Of a stretch of 15,226 nucleotides of DNA, positions 1-8,190 are shown one piece after another. Each line of letters opens with the position of its first letter. Position 1 is the stretch's first letter. The notes under the pieces were generated by a model. The model saw nothing but the letters and a program-made list of their open reading frames with translations. It did not search any database and had not been told where the DNA came from. Position numbers and translations under genes: made by a program. Source of the DNA: Chloroflexia bacterium (GTDB lineage: Bacteria; Chloroflexota; Chloroflexia; Thermomicrobiales; JALYUS01); NCBI GenBank assembly GCA_025928215.1, contig JAICJW010000051.1, forward strand, positions 1 to 15,226, written 5' to 3'.

Positions 1-1390
<1,390 letters not shown>

Positions 1391-1458
1391 ACACTTCCCT
1401 TCTTTCCTGCCGGTGGATGCGCGGGCGGCGATGGTCGCAGTGCCGACCCGTCCTCAGC

Positions 1459-1464
1459 ATGATA
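1459..1464 (-). promoter_or_regulatory. Possible -10 element of pckA
   Basis: TATCAT on the minus strand lies about 70 bases upstream of the pckA ATG. No convincing -35 sits 16-18 bases further upstream (the hexamer there is GCAAAT), so this is only a candidate. Confidence 0.3.
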
Positions 1465-1516
1465 CCCGGTATTGTGTGGCTATTTGCGCGCGCTGTCTAC
1501 CATAGCACGAACGCCT

Positions 1517-1544
1517 GCAATCATCGGAATCGCACGATGATTGC
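1517..1544. promoter_or_regulatory. Perfect 10-bp inverted repeat upstream of the COG0523 gene (candidate metal-regulator operator)
   Basis: GCAATCATCG at 1517-1526 and its exact reverse complement CGATGATTGC at 1535-1544 are separated by 8 bases. The repeat ends 8 bases before a TATCAT hexamer (1552-1557) that could serve as the -10 of the downstream gene, so a bound repressor would cover the promoter. Zur and other Fur-family repressors bind inverted repeats of this size in front of COG0523 and zinc-free ribosomal-protein genes. Assigning this site to Zur is inference from the downstream genes, not from a match to a known consensus. Confidence 0.5.
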
Positions 1545-1552
1545 CATCGTGT

Positions 1553-1569
1553 ATCATCAGGGCGATGAT
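1553..1569. promoter_or_regulatory. Second inverted repeat ATCATC-N5-GATGAT
   Basis: ATCATC at 1553-1558 and GATGAT at 1564-1569 repeat the same half-site core found in the larger palindrome just upstream, giving four ATCATC/GATGAT half-sites within 50 bases. It lies between the possible -10 and the ATG of the GTPase gene, about 33 bases before the start codon. It may be a second operator or a lower-affinity site. Confidence 0.4.
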
Positions 1570-1601
1570 CGTGTGGACGCATCCGGGGAAAGGGACAGAT
1601 C

Positions 1602-2630
1602 ATGACGGCACCCGCGGTGGGCAACGTACTCGGTGTCAACGACACGCGCATCCCGGCGACGATCCTGACGGGATTTCTCGGCAGCGGCAAGACGACGCTC
1701 CTCAATCATATCCTTCGGGCGAACCCCGGCCTCAGAATCGCGATCATCGTCAATGAACTGGGCGAGATCGGCATTGATGGCGGGTTGATCGAGCAGACCG
1801 ATCCCGGCGACATTGTCGAACTGACGGCCGGCTGTATCTGCTGCACGATTCGGGGCGACCTCCTGATTGGCCTGCGGCGCATCCTGCAGCGGGACGAGCC
1901 GCCGGAATACCTCATTATCGAGACGACGGGGATCGCCGATCCGTTGCCCGTCGCACAGACCTTCTTCATCCCCGGCCTGACGCAGATCGTCCGGCTGGAC
2001 GGCATCGTCACGCTCGTAGACGCAGATCAGATCCGCGCGCACATCCCGGTGAGCGACATGGTGCCGACGCAGATCGAGTTCGCGAACATGCTCCTGCTCA
2101 ATAAGGTAGATCTCGTCTCGCCGGACGATCTCGCGACAATTGAGGAGCAGTTGCGGAAACTGAACCCGTACGCGCCGATCCTGCGATGCAGCCACGGCAA
2201 TGTGGACTTGCGCCTCCTGCTCGATGTCGGCGCATTTACGATGGACGATCGGTTTACGGCGGGCGCGGATCGCTGGCTCGCGGACGAAGCGGCGCACGAT
2301 CACACCCATCACCATGGCCATCTGGACGATGAAGCGATCACCACCGTCTCGTATGTGACGCGCGCGCCCTTCGATGAGCAGCAGTTGGAGGCATTCTGGG
2401 GCGCATTGCCGGTGACCTGCTTCCGGGGGAAGGGTGTGCTGAATATCCAGGGATACGCGGAGCGGTGCGTCTTCCATCAAGTCGGCGCGCGTGTACTCAT
2501 CGAGGCGCAGCGGCCCTGGCGCGCGGACGAAGAACGCGAGAGCCGCCTCGTCTTCATCGGCAAGGCGCTTGACAGCGACGCGATCTGTGCGAAACTACGC
2601 CAGTGCGCCGCGACCACGGCGCGAAAGTAA
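1602..2630 (+). CDS. COG0523 / CobW-like GTPase, probable zinc metallochaperone
   Basis: A 342-residue G3E-family P-loop GTPase. The order of parts is: Walker A GFLGSGKTT (residues 24-32), the family-defining metal-binding CxCC motif in GCICC (77-81), a NELGEIGID switch segment (51-59), ETTG (107-110), the guanine-specificity motif NKVD (167-170), a histidine-rich loop HDHTHHHGH (232-240), and a C-terminal CobW_C domain (about 247-338). The family delivers metal ions to client enzymes; members with a His-rich linker and no cobalamin genes nearby are usually tied to zinc. No B12 or nitrile hydratase genes are seen here, and the next gene encodes a zinc-free L36, so a zinc-starvation role is favoured over CobW itself. 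The ATG is preceded by GGAAAGGGA at suitable distance. The stop codon lies within the first unit of a repeat block. The exact client is unknown. Confidence 0.93.
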   Translation: MTAPAVGNVLGVNDTRIPATILTGFLGSGKTTLLNHILRANPGLRIAIIVNELGEIGIDGGLIEQTDPGDIVELTAGCICCTIRGDLLIGLRRILQRDEPPEYLIIETTGIADPLPVAQTFFIPGLTQIVRLDGIVTLVDADQIRAHIPVSDMVPTQIEFANMLLLNKVDLVSPDDLATIEEQLRKLNPYAPILRCSHGNVDLRLLLDVGAFTMDDRFTAGADRWLADEAAHDHTHHHGHLDDEAITTVSYVTRAPFDEQQLEAFWGALPVTCFRGKGVLNIQGYAERCVFHQVGARVLIEAQRPWRADEERESRLVFIGKALDSDAICAKLRQCAATTARK

Positions 2631-2640
2631 CGAGTATCAC

Positions 2641-2693
2641 GTAACAAGACTGCATGATCCCTCTTGTTACTTTTGACTTTCGACTTGTTACTT
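2641..2693. repeat. Heptanucleotide repeat block with 8-bp inverted repeat
   Basis: Four head-to-tail heptads, TTGTTAC, TTTTGAC, TTTCGAC and TTGTTAC, run from 2664 to 2691. An inverted copy, GTAACAAG (2641-2648), faces CTTGTTAC (2663-2670) across a 14-base loop, so the transcript could fold. The same heptads recur in the 4346-4492 element. The block fills most of the 80 bases between the GTPase stop and the L36 gene. It resembles the short tandemly repeated heptamers known from cyanobacterial intergenic regions, but no relation is established. Confidence 0.75.
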
Positions 2694-2710
2694 CTGTGAG
2701 GAGGAACGAC

Positions 2711-2827
2711 GTGAAGGTATCCGCATCCGTTAAGAAGCGCAGCCCGGACGATATCGTCGTGCGGCGCAAGGGCAGAATCTATATCATCAACAAGCGCAAC
2801 CCGAAGCACAAGCAGCGGCAAGGCTAA
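2711..2827 (+). CDS. rpmJ: Ribosomal protein bL36, zinc-independent (C-minus) paralogue
   Basis: A 38-residue protein too short for most gene finders. It starts at GTG with AGGAGG six bases upstream. The ends VKVSASVKK and NPKHKQRQG are the typical bL36 ends, and the length equals the usual 38. Against the classical zinc-binding form, the ligands Cys11, Cys14 and Cys27 are replaced by Ser, Asp and Asn; only His33 remains. No zinc can be bound by the normal site. C-minus L36 paralogues (such as E. coli YkgO) replace the zinc form in the large ribosomal subunit when zinc is scarce, which frees zinc. The preceding COG0523 GTPase on the same strand, 80 bases upstream, supports that role. A zinc-binding copy should exist elsewhere, in the main ribosomal protein operon; it is not in this window. 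Confidence 0.93.
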   Translation: MKVSASVKKRSPDDIVVRRKGRIYIINKRNPKHKQRQG

Positions 2828-2856
2828 TCAGCGTTTGACCGAAACGATGAGACGAA

Positions 2857-2883
2857 AAGGGAGGGGATTCTGCCCCCTCCCTT
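2857..2883. terminator. Bidirectional intrinsic terminator
   Basis: A perfect 10-bp stem, AAGGGAGGGG (2857-2866) and CCCCTCCCTT (2874-2883), closes a 7-base loop. It lies between the convergent L36 and decarboxylase genes. On the minus strand the stem runs into TTTT, so termination of the decarboxylase transcript is the stronger case; on the plus strand the downstream U-tract is poor. Confidence 0.75.
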
Positions 2884-2905
2884 CTTCGCGTTCGCTCCCG
2901 GCGCT

Positions 2906-4252
2906 TCAGGCTGCGCGAGCGATACGGATGATGGCCGCGAGGCTGCGCTCGACATCATCCGCTGTCGTCGCCCACGAGGAGACACTGATCCGCATTGCCG
3001 TCCTTCCCTGCCAGACCGTGCCGCCGCACCAACACGTCCCCTCCGCCTGCACCGCCGCGATCACCCGCCGCGTCCGCTCCCCATCCCCGAACGCGACCAG
3101 CACCTGATTGAGTTCAACCGCGTTGAGAATCTCGTACCCTGCCGCCTGTAACCCGTCCGCGAACCGCGTCGCGTACCGACACGTACGTTCGATCAGGTCA
3201 GCGAGACCAGAGCGGCCAAGCGAGCGCAGTGCCGCCCAGATGTCCGCGGCGCGCGCCCGCCGCGACGATTCCGGCGTGTAATGGCTCGCCTCGCGCCCGT
3301 CGCCTTGCTGCAAATAAGCGGCGGTAAGGGTCATGGCAGCGCGCAGCATCTCCGGGTCGCGCACGAAGGCGAGGCCGCTGTCATACGGCACGTTCAGCCA
3401 CTTGTGCGCGTCCGTCGCCCACGAGTCCGCCTCCCCCATCCCCGCGACGAGATGCGCCCGTGCCGGTGCCGCTGCCGCCCATAGCCCGAAGGCCCCATCC
3501 ACATGCACCCAGGCACCCGCATCGTGCGCCCACGCACAGATTTCCTCTGCGGGATCGAACGCGCCGGTGTTGACGTTCCCGGCCTGAATGCAGACGATCG
3601 TTGGGCCGGAGAGAGGGGGCAGGGCGTCGGCACGCATCCGCCCCTGTCCATCCACCGGCACCGTGACGACGCGATTGCGGCCAAAACCAACAAGGCCCAA
3701 TGCTTTGACGAGGCTCGCGTGCACCTCTTCACCGACGATGACGGTGACGGGGGGTGCCCCAAAGAGGCCGTCTGCCTCAACATCCCAGCCGACGCGAGCG
3801 AGAACCGCGTGACGCGCTGCCGCAAGGGCGGTGAAGTTCGCCATTGTCGCACCCGTCACGAAGCCGCCGCCGCACCCGGCAGGCAGATGCAGCGCGTCGC
3901 GCAGCCAATCGAGCGCGATCTCTTCCAGCGTGGCGACGACGGGCGACATGACGGCGAAGGCGCAGTTCTGATCCCACGCGCCCGCCAGCCAGTTCGCCGC
4001 GAGGGCGGCGGGCAGCGAGCCGCCCGTCACGAAGCCGAAATACCGCCCGCCCGCCGAGGCGACCGTCGCGGGGGAGCCGAGATCGTCGAGCAGGGTAAGA
4101 GTGTCGGCCGCATCCGCCGGCCCATCAGGGAATGGCCCCGCCAGCGCGGTGAGCCGCTGCACCGCGTCCATCGTCGGAGCGACGCGCCGATCTTCCAGCC
4201 CCGCGAGATATCGTGTCGCCCGTTCCGCTGTATCGCGCAGCAATTCTTCCAT
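2906..4252 (-). CDS. Group II pyridoxal-phosphate-dependent decarboxylase
   Basis: A 448-residue enzyme of the aromatic-amino-acid/glutamate/diaminobutyrate decarboxylase fold, which removes CO2 from an amino acid using PLP. Visible landmarks are the ring-stacking histidine in EEVHASLVKA (His178), the cofactor-nitrogen aspartate in VHVDGAFG (Asp252), and the Schiff-base lysine in TDAHKWLNVPYD (Lys284), all in the usual order and spacing. The length is normal. The ATG at 4252 is preceded by GGAAAGGAG. It is a single-gene transcript ending at the hairpin at 2857-2883. The substrate cannot be read from sequence: tyrosine/DOPA, tryptophan, aspartate, diaminobutyrate or a noncanonical amino acid are all possible. 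No amine transporter or biosynthetic partner lies beside it. Confidence 0.9.
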   Translation of the reverse strand: MEELLRDTAERATRYLAGLEDRRVAPTMDAVQRLTALAGPFPDGPADAADTLTLLDDLGSPATVASAGGRYFGFVTGGSLPAALAANWLAGAWDQNCAFAVMSPVVATLEEIALDWLRDALHLPAGCGGGFVTGATMANFTALAAARHAVLARVGWDVEADGLFGAPPVTVIVGEEVHASLVKALGLVGFGRNRVVTVPVDGQGRMRADALPPLSGPTIVCIQAGNVNTGAFDPAEEICAWAHDAGAWVHVDGAFGLWAAAAPARAHLVAGMGEADSWATDAHKWLNVPYDSGLAFVRDPEMLRAAMTLTAAYLQQGDGREASHYTPESSRRARAADIWAALRSLGRSGLADLIERTCRYATRFADGLQAAGYEILNAVELNQVLVAFGDGERTRRVIAAVQAEGTCWCGGTVWQGRTAMRISVSSWATTADDVERSLAAIIRIARAA

Positions 4253-4309
4253 CCCATACTCCTTTCCTGAGACGAAGGGCGATCAATTCTTCTGCATCGC
4301 CGCGGAGGC

Positions 4310-4322
4310 GCTTGCGGCAAGC
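4310..4322. promoter_or_regulatory. GCTTGC-N-GCAAGC palindrome upstream of the decarboxylase
   Basis: Two exact 6-bp arms around one base, about 60 bases before the decarboxylase start. It could be an operator or a small leader hairpin. No clear promoter was found around it. Confidence 0.3.
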
Positions 4323-4345
4323 CTCACACCGGGGAAGCAGCAAGC

Positions 4346-4492
4346 CGAAAGTAACAAGTCAAAAGTAACAAGGGGGGCGATTCCTTGTCGGACGTACGCA
4401 GTTGAAACGATTTTCTTGGTGGTGGCGGGCTTTTCCCGCGAACTGCGTACCTTCTACCTTGTTACTTTTGACTTGCTCCTTTTTGACTTTCG
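4346..4492. repeat. 147-base nested palindrome made of heptad repeats
   Basis: Three nested pairs of arms share roughly one centre. The outer pair is CGAAAGT (4346-4352) with ACTTTCG (4486-4492), continued by a 19-base perfect match between 4355-4373 and 4457-4475. The middle pair is GTACGCAGTT (4394-4403) with AACTGCGTAC (4441-4450). The inner pair is GCGGG (4425-4429) with CCCGC (4435-4439) around CTTTT. The outer arms are the heptads AAGTAAC and AAGTCAA, as in the block at 2641-2693. It has no coding capacity and sits just past the 3' end of the deacetylase gene. It looks like a mobile, MITE- or REP-like hairpin element or a large transcript-end structure; no target-site duplication was recognised. 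Confidence 0.75.
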
Positions 4493-4500
4493 CCACCATC

Positions 4501-5640
4501 TCAGCCGAGATTTTTGGCGAAGCCCGCGATTGTTGTGCCCCCCGCGACGCGGACACGCGGCAGTTGGAGAATGGTCCCGCTGTCCTGCGGGGCGCGGACC
4601 TTGCCGTCGTTCGTCGTGAAAGCGATCTGATAGCCCGCCCGCTTCGCATCCGCGAGTGTCGCGCCATCATATCGCCCGGAGGGGTAGACGAACGCCACGC
4701 AGGGGTGACCGAGATGCCGCTCGATCAGGTCTTTGCTCTGGGACAGCTCCGCCCACCGCTGCCCTGGCGACAGCCGGGTAAGGTCGGGATGCGATAGCGT
4801 GTGCGAGGCGATCTCGACCAGGCCACTGCGATCAAGTTCCCCGATCATATTCCAGTTCATGTAGGAGAGATCGCCCCGGTCGCCCTTGTCCGCGAAACTG
4901 GTGATTACCGCGCTGGACGACTTCAGGCCGTACTGCTTGAGCACCGGCCATGCCTTATCGTAGAAGTCGCGATAGCCATCATCAAATGTGAGGACAATTG
5001 GTTTCGTCGGGAGCGGCGCGGCCCGCGTGATCGCGGCGGTGAGTTCCGAGGGAAAGACGGCGTGATAGCCATTCTGAACGAGCCACGCCATCTGCGCCGC
5101 GAAATCCGTCGGGGGCACCGAGAGGCCATAGCCGAGCCGGTCACTGGCAACGGGGTTGATGCGAATATAGTGGTACATCAGCACGGGCACGCGGATCGTG
5201 CCATCCACTGGCTGCGCGTTTCCCGCCGCGTCCTGATCCGGCGTCGGCGTTGGACCGGACGGCGTCGAAGTCGGCGTCGGCGGAATGGCCGTGGCGGTCG
5301 GTACAGCGGGCGTGGACGTCATCGTCGGCAGGGGAAGCGGCGTCGCGCTCGGCTGCACCTCATCATTCGTAGCGGCCAAGCCACCGGCAATGAAGGCAGC
5401 GGGCGTCAGGGTGACAGGGTCAGTCGCGTTCCCCACGGCATCCGGCGAGGGGGAGAGGGCAGTCAGTTGTGCCGGTGGGGTAATCGGATCGGCGGGTTCA
5501 TCCACCGCCTGTGTTGTTCGGGGAGACATCGCCGCGCTCGCGACGAAGAAAATCAGGATCAGCGCCGGGACGAGGCTGACCCAACGCGTGTGCAACCATG
5601 CCTTCGCAGGCCGGCGAACACCATGCTTCCCCTGTTCCAT
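4501..5640 (-). CDS. Membrane-anchored polysaccharide deacetylase (NodB fold, CE4)
   Basis: A 379-residue extracytoplasmic enzyme that probably removes acetyl groups from cell-wall or surface polysaccharide. After a basic N-terminus comes one hydrophobic segment (residues about 19-38, VSLVPALILIFFVASA), then a long disordered linker rich in Thr, Pro and Ser (about 95-135, with TPTSTPSGPTPTP), then the NodB domain (about 150-379). Catalytic motifs are LTFDDG (217-222), the metal-binding SHTLSHP (279-285) and YPSGRYDG (319-326). The start at 5640 is chosen because GGGAGG lies just upstream. An in-frame start further up (5898) would overlap the ThDP gene and add a chain of no domain character. 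Chitin, peptidoglycan or exopolysaccharide are all possible substrates. Pro/Thr linkers of this kind are common in Chloroflexota secreted proteins. Confidence 0.9.
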   Translation of the reverse strand: MEQGKHGVRRPAKAWLHTRWVSLVPALILIFFVASAAMSPRTTQAVDEPADPITPPAQLTALSPSPDAVGNATDPVTLTPAAFIAGGLAATNDEVQPSATPLPLPTMTSTPAVPTATAIPPTPTSTPSGPTPTPDQDAAGNAQPVDGTIRVPVLMYHYIRINPVASDRLGYGLSVPPTDFAAQMAWLVQNGYHAVFPSELTAAITRAAPLPTKPIVLTFDDGYRDFYDKAWPVLKQYGLKSSSAVITSFADKGDRGDLSYMNWNMIGELDRSGLVEIASHTLSHPDLTRLSPGQRWAELSQSKDLIERHLGHPCVAFVYPSGRYDGATLADAKRAGYQIAFTTNDGKVRAPQDSGTILQLPRVRVAGGTTIAGFAKNLG

Positions 5641-5827
5641 ACCCCTCCCAAACTTCCCCACGGGCGGCATTCGTAACCGTACATCACCCGCTACCGCATC
5701 CGTTCTCCGCACCCATCGGCGTCCGCACGCCTCACACGCCGCTGTCTCCCATCTACATAAACGCTCGAAAGCCGCGTTAGTTACGGCATCCGAGAGAGGC
5801 AACCGGGAAGAACCACTTTTTCGCCGC

Positions 5828-7471
5828 TCAGGAAGGCCACAATACCGGGTAGGCTCCGCCACCAGGCCCGACGAGATGCCACGCGCTCGGCATTTCACCG
5901 ACCGCGACTTCGATCAGCGCCGGTTCGTTCGCGGCGAACGCCTCGCCCAGCGCGCCACGCAATGCATCCGGCTCGCGGACGCGGGTACCACGGATGCCGA
6001 AGGAATCCGCGAGGGCGACGAAGTCCGGGTTGACGAGATCGGCAGCGATGACATGGCCCGCGAAGTCCTCCCGCTGCGTCCGTTTCACATTGCCGTACGC
6101 GTTATCGTTGAAGACGACCGCGACGACATTGAGATGCTGCTGCCGCATCGTTGCCAACTCCTGCACGTTATAGAGGAAGCCGCCATCACCCATCAGCGCG
6201 ACAACCTTCTTGCCGGGGTTGCCGACCTGCGCGCCGAGCGCGGTCGCGAAGCCGGAACCGAGCGTCCCCTGATAACCGGGGCCAACGAAGGTGCGCGGTG
6301 CGTAGACCGGATAGCCGAGGGTTGCATAGAAAGAAACCTGTGTAAGGTCCGTGACGAGAATGCCGTCATCCGGCAACGCGGCGCGGATCGCGGCGCAATA
6401 CGCGGTCTGGGGCTGAATTGCCGCCAGCCGCGCGGTCGCCGCCTCTTTCGCGGCGCGCAACGCTGCCTCGCGCGAGGGGCGGCGGGGCATGCCGTCGAGC
6501 AGATCGCGGAGCGCGGTGAGCGCGCCCTTCGCGTCACCGACAATGCCAATCGTTGGCTCCCCGTGACGTGTGATTTCGTCGGGGTCAATGTCTATGCGGA
6601 TCACCTGTGCGCCCGGTGGCAATCCCCACGCGATCGCGGGCTGAAAGAAGCGCGTGCCGACCGCCAGCACAACATCGGCATGCGGCAGGAGATGCATGCC
6701 GGCGAGGCCGGTCTGCGCGAGATAGTGCCGGTCGGAGAGCGCGCCGCGTCCGTCGAGCGACATGACGACGGGCGCTTCGAGCAGCTCGGCGACGGCGCGC
6801 ACCTCATCCCACGCCGCCGCGCTGAGCACGCCGCCGCCGCTGTAGATGAGCGGCCGCTCAGCGGTGCGCAGCAATGCTGCGGCCTGCCGCAGCAAATCGG
6901 GGTCGCCCGCGCTCCGCTCGGCGGTGGCCGGGTCGAGGAGCGTCACATCCTCCGTCATTTGCAGCATGTCCGCCGGAACTTCGATCCCGACGGGGCGCGG
7001 CCGCCCGGTACGCAACTGGCGGAATGCCTCACGCACGACACCGGGAACCGCCGCTGGCGTGTCCGCACGCCCCGCCCACTTGGTGAACGAAGCCATCACG
7101 TCGCGTTGATGATGTACTTCGTGCAGCATCCCATAGCGTTTATCAATCGTCGCGGCGGGGATCTGGCCCGCCACGCAGAGGACGGGCGATGAACAGCCGT
7201 AGGCAGTGGCGAGGGCGGCACCCGCATTGAGCAGGCCCGGCCCCGGCACGACCATGCAGGCGCCGATTCGCCCCGTCGTACGGGCGTATCCGTCGGCCAT
7301 GTAGGCCGTCGCTTGCTCATGGCGTGTGTGATAGACGGCGATCCGGTCACGCTCCACATAGAGCGCGTCAAATGCCCAATCGAGTTGCACGCCGGGCAAG
7401 CCGAAGAGTGTCTCCACTCCTTCCCGCACGAGAGATTGGACAAGCGCTTGCCCACCCGTCAGCCGTGCCAT
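5828..7471 (-). CDS. Acetolactate synthase-like ThDP-dependent enzyme
   Basis: A 547-residue thiamine-diphosphate enzyme of the acetolactate synthase/benzoylformate decarboxylase superfamily (COG0028), with the usual three domains: PYR (about 1-170), central Rossmann (about 190-330) and PP (about 355-530). The activating glutamate is in TRHEQATAYMADGYA (Glu52). The ThDP/Mg motif runs from GDGG (428-431) to NDNAYGN (455-461). The start at 7471 is chosen for its AAGGAG at good spacing and because family members begin MARxTGGQALV. Upstream in-frame ATGs at 7489 and 7513 are less likely. It is not a clear IlvB: no regulatory small subunit or ilvC is adjacent. It could make acetolactate or be a 2-oxoacid decarboxylase or related carboligase. 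It lies 80 bases downstream of the phosphatase gene on the same strand, so they may be co-transcribed. Confidence 0.9.
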   Translation of the reverse strand: MARLTGGQALVQSLVREGVETLFGLPGVQLDWAFDALYVERDRIAVYHTRHEQATAYMADGYARTTGRIGACMVVPGPGLLNAGAALATAYGCSSPVLCVAGQIPAATIDKRYGMLHEVHHQRDVMASFTKWAGRADTPAAVPGVVREAFRQLRTGRPRPVGIEVPADMLQMTEDVTLLDPATAERSAGDPDLLRQAAALLRTAERPLIYSGGGVLSAAAWDEVRAVAELLEAPVVMSLDGRGALSDRHYLAQTGLAGMHLLPHADVVLAVGTRFFQPAIAWGLPPGAQVIRIDIDPDEITRHGEPTIGIVGDAKGALTALRDLLDGMPRRPSREAALRAAKEAATARLAAIQPQTAYCAAIRAALPDDGILVTDLTQVSFYATLGYPVYAPRTFVGPGYQGTLGSGFATALGAQVGNPGKKVVALMGDGGFLYNVQELATMRQQHLNVVAVVFNDNAYGNVKRTQREDFAGHVIAADLVNPDFVALADSFGIRGTRVREPDALRGALGEAFAANEPALIEVAVGEMPSAWHLVGPGGGAYPVLWPS

Positions 7472-7551
7472 TGCCGCTCCTTCGCTCATCCATCGCGAAT
7501 ACCGCTCGCGCATCGTGCCATTCCACCCATACGGTGTCAACGAGACGGAAT

Positions 7552-8055
7552 TCAGAGAATCCAGTCGCGGCGGCGGGCGAAGGTGAGCAGCGCGGTCTCT
7601 TGTTCGGGGCTGCCGATCGCGCCGGGGGAAAGGGCGCGCAGTTCGGCGAGAGCGGCATCGGGCGTATTCCCGGCGCGGATGCGATGCGCCGCCAGCACCG
7701 TACCTGTCCGCCCCTGCCCCATCAAGCAATGAACAGCGACGGCATGATCGAGCGCCTGTTGACGGTCAATGAAGGCGAGGGCGTAGTGCAGTTGCGCGGC
7801 GCTTGGCGCGTGGAGATCGTCTATCGGAAGATGGAGCGAATCAAGCCCATATCGCGACAGCACATCGCGGTCGAGCGGCGTTTCAGTGAGCGAGAGCAGC
7901 GCGCCGATTCCTCGCGTGCGAAGCCACGCAACGTCTTCATCGAGCGCCGCCCGTACTCCCTCCATTGTCCGATCGGAGCGGTCACCCCGACGGCTACCGG
8001 GGCGCGGGCAACCGGCGAGCTGCCCTTCGATCAACCAGTAAAACCCCTGCATCAT
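7552..8055 (-). CDS. Dual-specificity / tyrosine-type protein phosphatase
   Basis: A cytoplasmic cysteine-dependent phosphatase of about 167 residues. The signature loop HCLMGQGRTGT fits the family HCxxGxxRT pattern, with the nucleophilic Cys and phosphate-binding Arg present. A likely general-acid aspartate lies in the DDLHAPS segment, 45-50 residues earlier. The N-terminal FYWLIEGQLAGCPRPG is typical of bacterial proteins of this family. Two consecutive ATG codons (8055 and 8052) could both start it; GGAG stands 4 and 7 bases before them, so either is acceptable. A longer in-frame start at 8130 has no ribosome binding site. It may be the first gene of a unit with the ThDP enzyme. The substrate (phosphoprotein, phosphoinositide-like or nucleotide) is unknown. 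Confidence 0.88.
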   Translation of the reverse strand: MMQGFYWLIEGQLAGCPRPGSRRGDRSDRTMEGVRAALDEDVAWLRTRGIGALLSLTETPLDRDVLSRYGLDSLHLPIDDLHAPSAAQLHYALAFIDRQQALDHAVAVHCLMGQGRTGTVLAAHRIRAGNTPDAALAELRALSPGAIGSPEQETALLTFARRRDWIL

Positions 8056-8134
8056 CCTGCTCCGCCATTCCGGCACGGGGCGATTCGCACCAATCCCGGC
8101 CCGTTTCACATCGCAGGGTACCCCGTACATGCAT

Positions 8135-8169
8135 CGGGCGCATCCATCGAATGGCGAGGGATGCGCCCG
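8135..8169. terminator. Strong hairpin after the small stress-protein gene
   Basis: CGGGCGCATCC (8135-8145) and GGATGCGCCCG (8159-8169) form a perfect 11-bp GC-rich stem with a 13-base loop. It lies 22 bases past the stop of the minus-strand small gene. No U-tract follows on either strand, so it is either an atypical terminator or an RNA 3'-end stabiliser. Confidence 0.55.
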
Positions 8170-8190
8170 GGTGTTTGCGGGGGTCGGCGG

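Noticed and set aside
1602..2630. Cobalamin biosynthesis CobW
   Set aside because: The family matches, but no cobalamin genes are present and the zinc-free L36 neighbour favours a zinc role.
2641..4492. CRISPR array
   Set aside because: The repeated units are 7 bases, contiguous and palindromic between loci; there are no unique spacers of constant length and no cas genes.
5641..5898. 86-residue N-terminal extension of the deacetylase
   Set aside because: It overlaps the ThDP gene's end, and the signal anchor and ribosome binding site fit the ATG at 5640.
5285..7192. 635-codon open frame on the plus strand
   Set aside because: It spans the antisense of both the deacetylase and the ThDP gene, ignores their boundaries and has no recognisable domain.
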